A stretch of DNA of 64,000 nucleotides, taken from Erinaceus europaeus. Its lineage: Eukaryota > Chordata > Mammalia > Eulipotyphla > Erinaceidae. The position numbers and the translations under genes were made by a program. A model generated the notes under the pieces. It saw nothing but the letters and a program-made list of their open reading frames with translations. It ran no database searches and was not told the DNA's origin. Position 1 is the first letter of the stretch; every line of letters starts with the position of its first letter. Of this stretch, positions 58,375 to 64,000 are shown piece by piece. The DNA is taken from contig NC_080166.1 of assembly GCF_950295315.1 (NCBI RefSeq), forward strand, positions 100,356,999 through 100,420,998. The letters are read 5' to 3'.

Positions 58375-58658
58375 TACTTATTCTATTTCTTGCCACCAGG
58401 ATGACTGCTCGGACAGGTGCCTCCACAATGAATGCTCCACTCCCACTGTTCTTTTTTGTTCTTTTTTTCTTTCTGATAGAGACAGAGAGAATTTGAGAGG
58501 AGAAGGGGAATATAGAGAAGAGAGAAAGAGAGATACCTGCAGCTTCGTTTTCACCAATCATGAAACTTCTCCACTGCAAGAAAGGCTCAGGGTCTTGAAC
58601 CAGAGCCCCTGAGCATGTAACTATGTGCACTTTACCTGCTGCCCCATTACCCTGCCCC
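58375..58658 (-). mobile_element. SINE-A/B with 3' extension
   Basis: tgccaccaggatgactgctc, tgatagagacagagagaatt, ggtcttgaaccagagccc, ctgccccattaccctgcccc. Confidence 0.85.
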
Positions 58659-58669
58659 AAATTTTATTT

Positions 58670-58973
58670 ATTTATTTTTATCTCTTTTTTAAAATATTTA
58701 TTTTATTTATTTATTCCCTTTTGTTGCCCTTGTTGTTTTATTGTTGTAGTTATTATTATTGTTGTTGTCTTTGTTGGATAAGACAGAGATAAATGGAGGG
58801 AGGAGGGGAAGACAGAGAGGAGGAGAGAAAGATAGACACCTGCAGACCTGCTTCACCGCCTGTGAAGCGACTCCCCTGCAGGTGGGGAGCCGGGGTTCGA
58901 ACCGGGATCCTTATGCCGGTCCTTGTGCTTTGCGCCACCTGCGCTTAACCTGCTGCGCTACAGCCCGACTCCC
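58670..58973 (-). mobile_element. SINE-A, near-consensus
   Basis: 13 bp duplication ccaaattttattt (58657-58669, 58974-58986). Intact B box (ggttcgaacc) and head gctgcgctacagcccgactc. One of the youngest here. Confidence 0.95.
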
Positions 58974-59099
58974 CCAAATTTTATTTTTTAATAACAAATC
59001 TTTTGTAAGTATCTACTTATCTCTACCAATCTATAAAATGATCCCAATTTTATTTGGAAGGACTGGGAGCACCAGAGAAATATTAAAGCACTTTATTTT

Positions 59100-59913
59100 A
59101 TTTTTTAAAAAATTTGTTTGTAGTTTAATATTGATTTACCAAATTAAATATCACCAGGGGCATAAACTTACTTCATTCTCACCTCCAGGGTTCTGAATCT
59201 TCAGTCACCCCACTGCAAGCCACCACATAGACCAGCCATTATCTCTACAACTATCTGTTTACATTTATACACAATTGCCCCATTTTCTTCCTAATCCAAT
59301 CCTCTCTTTACCTCCAAGCCACACATGACACTATTACAACCTCCATATGTCTCTCCTTTTCCTCTTCTCTCTCTGGGTGTTGATGAAGCTGGAGTTCAAA
59401 GCCCCCTTATCTTCTTGCTCCTATCACTTCTCACCCACTGGGAGTATGGGTCAAGGTTGTTTTTGGAGTGCAGAACGTAGGAGTTCTGGCTTCTGTAGTT
59501 GCTTCTCCACTGGATGTGGACATTGACAGTTGATCCATACCCCCAACCTGTTTCTGTCCTTCCCTAGTGGGGCAGAACTCTGGAGAGGTAAGGTTCCAGG
59601 ACTCTCTGGTGAGGTCATCTGTCCAGAGAAGTCAGGATAGAATCATGGTAGCATCTGCAGCTTGGTGTCTGGAAGGTGGCAGGATGTAAATTGAAATAAA
59701 ATGGTTAATGAACAGGAACCAAAATGTAGGAATAGAGTAGATGAGATTAGTGATCTTGTGGTAGAAGAAAACTAGAAAGTCCATCTTAGGCATGTTCCTG
59801 GGGACACACAATTCTGACTGTTTTGCTTGAATTTGATAGCTAGCCTGGAATTGGATATAAATATTGTCTGAAAAAATGGTGTCAGAGTAGAGAAAAGGGC
59901 TAGAAAGTTGAGA

Positions 59914-59915
<2 letters not shown>
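59100..59915 (-). mobile_element. Old L1 3'UTR, extended
   Basis: tgtagtttaatattgattta, ctgggagtatgggtcaaggt, gcttctccactggatgtgg, ggtgaggtcatctgtccaga, then proximal 3'UTR. Confidence 0.82.
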
Positions 59916-59916
<1 letters not shown>

Positions 59917-59955
<39 letters not shown>

Positions 59956-59972
59956 GGATATTATGTGTGGAT

Positions 59973-60020
<48 letters not shown>
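59917..60020. repeat. (GT)n - 20 bp spacer - (CA)n inverted microsatellite
   Basis: 38 bp of GT (59917-59954) and 46 bp of AC (59975-60020) are mutually complementary across a short spacer. Reads as ORFs of Cys-Val and Thr-His, which are artefacts. Confidence 0.97.
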
Positions 60021-60022
<2 letters not shown>

Positions 60023-61447
60023 CAACCAGACCCAGAATATATTAAATAGTGATTTGATATTAACTCAATGGTTAATCATTCATTCACTCTTAACACAGCA
60101 CCCACCCTTGTGGAACTTACATTCTATATGAAGAGACAGAAACTGTGTGTGTAAATCATATATTTTGTTAGGAGGAGAGAAATAGTATGGGAAAAAGGAA
60201 GCCCAAGGTAGAGTGAGAACAATTGAGGGAGTTCTTATTTCAGGGGATGTAGTGGGAAAGCATTAAATAGGCCTCGGGAAGTGAGTGTGATCAGAACAAA
60301 TCTGAGATACTTAAATAAAATAGACTTGCACTGACATTTCTAAGGAAAACATCCTCAAGTAGAAAAACCAGCAAGCAAGCAAGCAAACAAACAAATAAAA
60401 AACAGCATGTTCAAAAAATGCTTATTATGTTCAAGAAACAATTGCTTTTGTTGAAATATCATCTAGAATCCAGATAGGGTTTTATTTTTGTTTTCTCTTC
60501 GTCAAGAGTCTTTGTATTTCTTTCATGATGGCTTTAGAGATTACCCATGAACTCTTTTCACAGTTATAATGACAGCAATCCAAACACCATCTTTTGACAC
60601 CACAAATCTATTTTCCAACAGAGACCTATATGCCTTCTATCTGAAACAACCATGGAGAAAATAGAGTTGAGGTGTAATAGAGCTTAAAATCAACTTTATT
60701 AAATTGAATTTCTCTGGAATTGAGAAAGCATCTTACTTTTTTCTATAGCCTTCAGGTAAACATGTCCAAAGAGGTATTTTAATAACCATTTAAGCACACA
60801 AGGACAGCTTTTCAGGTGGTCTCAGAGAGGATGAAAAATTGCATATGTCATCTGCCAGAGCATATACTAAATTGCCTTGGCCAACAGAAACTTTCTATTT
60901 GCCTAGAAGGTATTTATTTTCCCACTTGAGGTCTTGCAAAAACAATGGCCTAAACTTCCTTTGACGGAGAATACATCAATGAAATCTCAGCATCGCTTTA
61001 ATCTTTTATTATACACTCGGTTACTAGTCACCTAACTTTCTATGACAGAACATCAATGAAAACTCAACATCACTTTCATCTTTGACTATATCCTCTGTTA
61101 CTATATTTCTGTACTTATGAATAGCATATTTAAAGAATTTGATCATTTTTTGAGAGAGTTTTCTTTAACACTTCATACAACTCATTCAATCAAAGGAACA
61201 CACAATTTACATAGATTTAAATAAAGACTATTTGTTCCAAGGCTTGCTTAATTTGTACATTACACAATACTTTTCTAAGTACTTTCTTTATGGAAAAAAT
61301 TTCAATGTAGTCAACTTATAGATCCAATTTAATATACCAAATATTTATTTAATTGAAAGTAGTATATCATCACTACTTTGAACATTGAATATATTTCTGT
61401 TTTAACTTCTGGGTATTTGTGTTAGAAGAAAGCATGAATACAGCAGA
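60021..61447. other. Unique DNA with a diverged tandem duplication
   Basis: About 81 bp period at 60953-61033 and 61034-61110 (acatcaatgaaatctcagca / acatcaatgaaaactcaaca). No gene. Confidence 0.6.
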
Positions 61448-61945
61448 AGTTACCTCTGATGACTTACCCAATAGAGCACACATGTTACCATGTAGGTGAA
61501 TCAAGTTTAAGACCCTGGTCCTCACCTGAAAAGTGGAAGCTATACAAGCAGTAAAATAATGCTGCAGGTGTCTCTCCTTCTCTATCACCCTGTCTCCCTT
61601 TCTATCTCTGTCTCTCACTCTCTATAATAATAATAAAAAAGTCTTACTGTAGACTGTAAACCATTAATTCCCCCAATAAAGAACTAAAAAAAGAAGTCAC
61701 TGGCAGCCGGTGGCAGGGCAACGGGTTAAGCGCACATGCAGGTGTCTGTCTTTCTCTCCCCCTCTCTCCATTTCTCTCTGTCCTATCCAACAACAATGAC
61801 GACAACATCAATAATTACAACAATAAAACAACAAGGGCAACAAAAGGAAATAAATAAATATTTTTTTAAAAAAGAAGTCACTGGGAATGGTAGAATTGTT
61901 GTGCAGGCATCAATCAAGATTCAAGAACAACCTAGTGGAGGGAAA
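61448..61945 (+). mobile_element. Old SINE-B, split by L1-tail and SINE insertions
   Basis: Head to tail 61448-61640 (ggtgacttacccaatagagc, ctgcaggtgtctctccttc). Its extension resumes at about 61885 (tagaattgttgtgcaggcat). In between are an L1 3' tip at 61648-61695 and a SINE-A. Confidence 0.7.
61704..61867 (+). mobile_element. SINE-A with internal deletion removing the B box
   Basis: 17 bp duplication aaaaaagaagtcactgg (61687-61703, 61868-61884). cgggttaagcgcacatg joins directly to caggtgtctgtctttctc, dropping about 100 bases including the B box. Confidence 0.93.
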
Positions 61946-62052
61946 AAAAAAAAGAATATAGCAGTGTGGTTATTTTTGATAATTACTAAAAGTCCTTTGC
62001 ACTGTTGATTTTTATGTATGAAAGGCTTTTGATAAAACAAATTTTCATTTTA

Positions 62053-62320
62053 TTTTTTTAATGTTTATTTATTTATTTCCTTTTTGTTGCCCTTGTTTTT
62101 ATTGTTGTTGTAGTATTATTGTTGTGGATGTCGTCATTGTTGGATAGGACAGAGAGAAATGGAGAGAGGAGGGGAAGACAGGGGAAAAGAAAGACATCAG
62201 CAGACCTGCTACACTGCCTGTGAAGCGACTCCCCTATAGGTGGGGAGCTGGGGTCTTAAAACAGGATCCTTTCACTTTGCGCCATGTGCGCTTAACCCGC
62301 TATGCTACCGCCCGACTCCC
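62053..62320 (-). mobile_element. SINE-A
   Basis: 16 bp duplication acaaattttcatttta (62037-62052, 62321-62336). Head gctaccgcccgactccc. Confidence 0.95.
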
Positions 62321-62535
62321 ACAAATTTTCATTTTAAATAAACTTGTTAACCCATGTAGTGATTTTTTAAATTAAGAATGAAAACAGAGTATCAATAATC
62401 TAACCCATTAGGGCATATACTATCAAAACTGCAAAAGTTAGAGTGTATGTGGAAAAATAAGAACACTTCCTTGTGATTCTTGGGTCTACAAAATGGCACA
62501 TAACTGTATGTCAACTTTTGGAATGATTAAAAGTA

Positions 62536-63008
62536 GGGTCTGGAGGACTTCCAGAGGCATGGCTATGGGGTAAGAGCCATTTCTGATCATGCTCCTGGTA
62601 AGCTAGAAGAAAAAAAAAGAAAACTATGAAAAAACACCTGAAAACTCAGCAAACTACAACCAGGATTTTTCAGAAACTCACTAAGCCACAGCCACCAAGT
62701 TGCAGATGCTGATTCAATTCCATCCTGACTTCCCAGGGCAGATTCTTCACCAATGTTTCTAGAAACCTCACCTATCTCAGGCCCTACCCTACTAAGGAAA
62801 GGTAGAAATAGGTCAGGGGTATGGTTTTACCTGCTAACACCCATGTCAGACAGAGAAAAATTGCAGAAGCCAGATCTTCCACCTGCTGCACTCCATAAAC
62901 AATTTTGGTACATACTACCAGAGGGATAAATGCTAGGGGAAGAAGACCAAAGGACTTTGAAATCTAATTCCATCAGGACCCAGAAAGAGAAGAGGAAAAA
63001 AAACACAT

Positions 63009-63062
<54 letters not shown>

Positions 63063-63295
63063 AGAAGTAGTAGGTGTGACTTAGAAAGGAGTAGAAGTCA
63101 GCACCACAGGGAAAATGGGCAAATTTATATAGAGATAGAAATAATAGTAAACCTATATCCGTGATTTTGGGAAAACTACTACATTTTCTAGTGGAGGGGG
63201 TGGGGAATTGGACTCTGGTGTTAGGAAAGGTGCGGGATGATACTCCTGTTGTCTTTAATTTTGTAAGTTAATAATACATCGCTAATTAAAAAATA
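62536..63295 (+). mobile_element. Older L1 with 5' leader joined to 3'UTR
   Basis: Starts ggaggacttccagaggcatg, a diverged L1-like 5' leader, then from about 62700 ttgcagatgctgattc and the L1 3'UTR (gcagaagccagatcttcc, gtggaggggg), ending taattaaaaaatag. A (CA)n splits the 3'UTR at 63010-63060. Its order resembles the 6.8 kb element. Confidence 0.6.
63010..63060. repeat. (CA)n microsatellite
   Basis: About 25 uninterrupted units. Confidence 0.98.
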
Positions 63296-63297
63296 GA

Positions 63298-63395
63298 GTT
63301 TGAAGGATAACTCAGTTGATAGAGTGAATGCCTATATGTGAGACCCTATGATTTAATGTGACAGAGAAAAGATCAAGAATAGTCTGAAGGAGCAA
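63298..63395 (+). mobile_element. SINE-E fragment
   Basis: ggataactcagttgataga, gcctatatgtgagacccta: tRNA-like head only. Confidence 0.45.
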
Positions 63396-63604
63396 ATTTA
63401 TATGACAGGTCTGACAACTCTGACAAGTCAAACAAAATAGACAAACTCACTCTTATCATGTGAAAATATATTAATAGTGATTGGAATTAGGATACAAGTG
63501 AGTCATGGAAATAAATCAGGAAAATTCAATACTTTTAAGTTATAAACCTTAACAGAGTAGAAACATAAAAGGCAAAACCATACAGGATTAGAAATATAAC
63601 AAAG

Positions 63605-64000
63605 ATTAAAAAGAATTGATGCCTGAGATTAAAATGTACAGTCTCCTAGTCAAGATCTCAAGATGCCTGCCTCCATGGGTGGCCAACACTATATCGTTTC
63701 TTCTCCAAAACAGAAGATTCCGGGTGCATTGGGTGACAAGTCTAGCAGATGGAGACTTGTCTCAAGTGGCCTCCCCCAGGGCTCTGTTCTGGCTCCTACG
63801 CTATTTAATATTTACATCAATGACCTCCCAGAAACTTCTTCAAGGAAGTTCATCTACGCCGATGACATCTGCTGTGCAACTCAGGCATCCAAGTTCGACA
63901 TCCTCGAGGAAACACTCATGAAAGACATGTCTCTGGTATCTGATTACTGTAAAAAATGGCGACTAATCCCTAGCACTGCAAAGACGGTATCATCTGTTTT
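63605..64000 (+). mobile_element. Second Vingi-like copy, 5' truncated, runs off the window
   Basis: Seen: RT fingers and palm in sense orientation. LPPWVANTISFLLQNRRFRVHW is read in one frame (from about 63670). After a one-base loss near 63736-63741 the frame shifts to SSRWRLVSSGLPQGSVLAP (PQGS box in 63768-63785), NIYINDLPETS and YADD (63855-63866). The last ~170 bases match the copy at 38.9-40.1 kb with about four transition-type differences per 100 bases. The 5' edge has no clear match in the other copy, so 63605 is approximate. The 3' end, C-terminal domain and target-site duplication lie beyond the window. Confidence 0.88.
63616..64000 (+). pseudogene. Vingi reverse transcriptase fragment, frameshifted
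   Basis: The fragment carries the fingers (INTISFLLQNRRFRVH-like, starting around codon 20 of the upstream frame), the PQGS substrate-binding box and the YADD catalytic box of a non-LTR reverse transcriptase. The two halves are in different frames because of a single-base deletion near 63738. Known for the family: PQGS and YADD belong to the same polypeptide about 28 residues apart, as seen here once the frame changes. The frame is then open to the edge of the window. Confidence 0.85.

Noticed and set aside
1..64000. CRISPR array, operon or bacterial system
   Set aside because: No spaced direct repeats of CRISPR type, no gene-dense strand runs, and repeats are plainly mammalian.

Overview
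This is mammalian, non-coding, repeat-packed DNA, almost certainly from a hedgehog (Erinaceidae; Erinaceus or Atelerix). Two things point there. First, several dozen copies of tRNA-derived SINEs carry a pol III A box (tggcgcagtggg) and B box (ggttcgagcc), a pyrimidine-rich body and an AAC/AAT-rich tail. Second, there are two young copies of a non-LTR retrotransposon whose reverse transcriptase is not L1-like but Ingi/Vingi-like. Vingi is a clade reported among mammals only from hedgehogs. I found no convincing host protein-coding exon, tRNA, rRNA or CRISPR array. Almost every long ORF lies inside a repeat.

SINE labels used below are mine. SINE-A is the abundant ~270 bp tRNA SINE (head like gggagtcgggcggtagcgc), often with a ~70 bp 3' extension ending 'gcaccgagccc..aataaccctgg'. 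SINE-B is a related form (head like ggccaggtggtggtgcacctgg, tail aataaataaa). SINE-C is ~150 bp (head like gagggtagatagcataatgg). SINE-D is ~150 bp (head like gtctgggaggtggcgcactgg). SINE-E covers older tRNA-like SINEs. Strand is given in the sense of the element's own transcript.

Layout. 1-11 kb: unique AT-rich DNA with SINEs, an L1 broken by a SINE that is itself broken by an L1 3'UTR fragment (1.9-3.0 kb), an L1 that looks like a retrocopied spliced transcript (6.8-7.2 kb), and a U6 pseudogene inside an L1 (10.6 kb). 11-21 kb: unique DNA, an internally deleted class II ERV with primer-binding site inside a SINE (15.6 kb), and a promoter-like LTR candidate broken by two SINEs (18.0-19.1 kb). 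21-29 kb: an L1 with a 5' inversion and target-site duplication (21.1-22.9 kb), and an exact 243 bp duplication (26.8 and 28.5 kb). 29.6-30.2 kb: a solo LTR with 62 bp tandem repeats. 31-35 kb: L1 tails in both orientations. 37.7-38.7 kb: a three-level SINE nest. 38.9-40.1 kb: a Vingi copy with an open frame through its whole length and a target-site duplication. 41-46 kb: old L1s and SINEs. 46.3-49.0 kb: the longest stretch without a recognisable repeat. 49-60 kb: dense SINEs and L1 3' ends, including a clean 1 kb L1 3' end (55.2-56.2 kb). 60-64 kb: microsatellites, a B-box-less SINE, and a second Vingi copy, frameshifted and running off the right edge.

No genes here work together in an operon sense. 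The history is one of retrotransposition: L1-type machinery (target-site duplications of about 9-17 bp, poly(A) tails) mobilising SINEs, a spliced L1 RNA and U6, plus a separate Vingi lineage and ERVs. All family assignments are by eye. Boundaries without a stated target-site duplication are approximate to about 10-30 bp.
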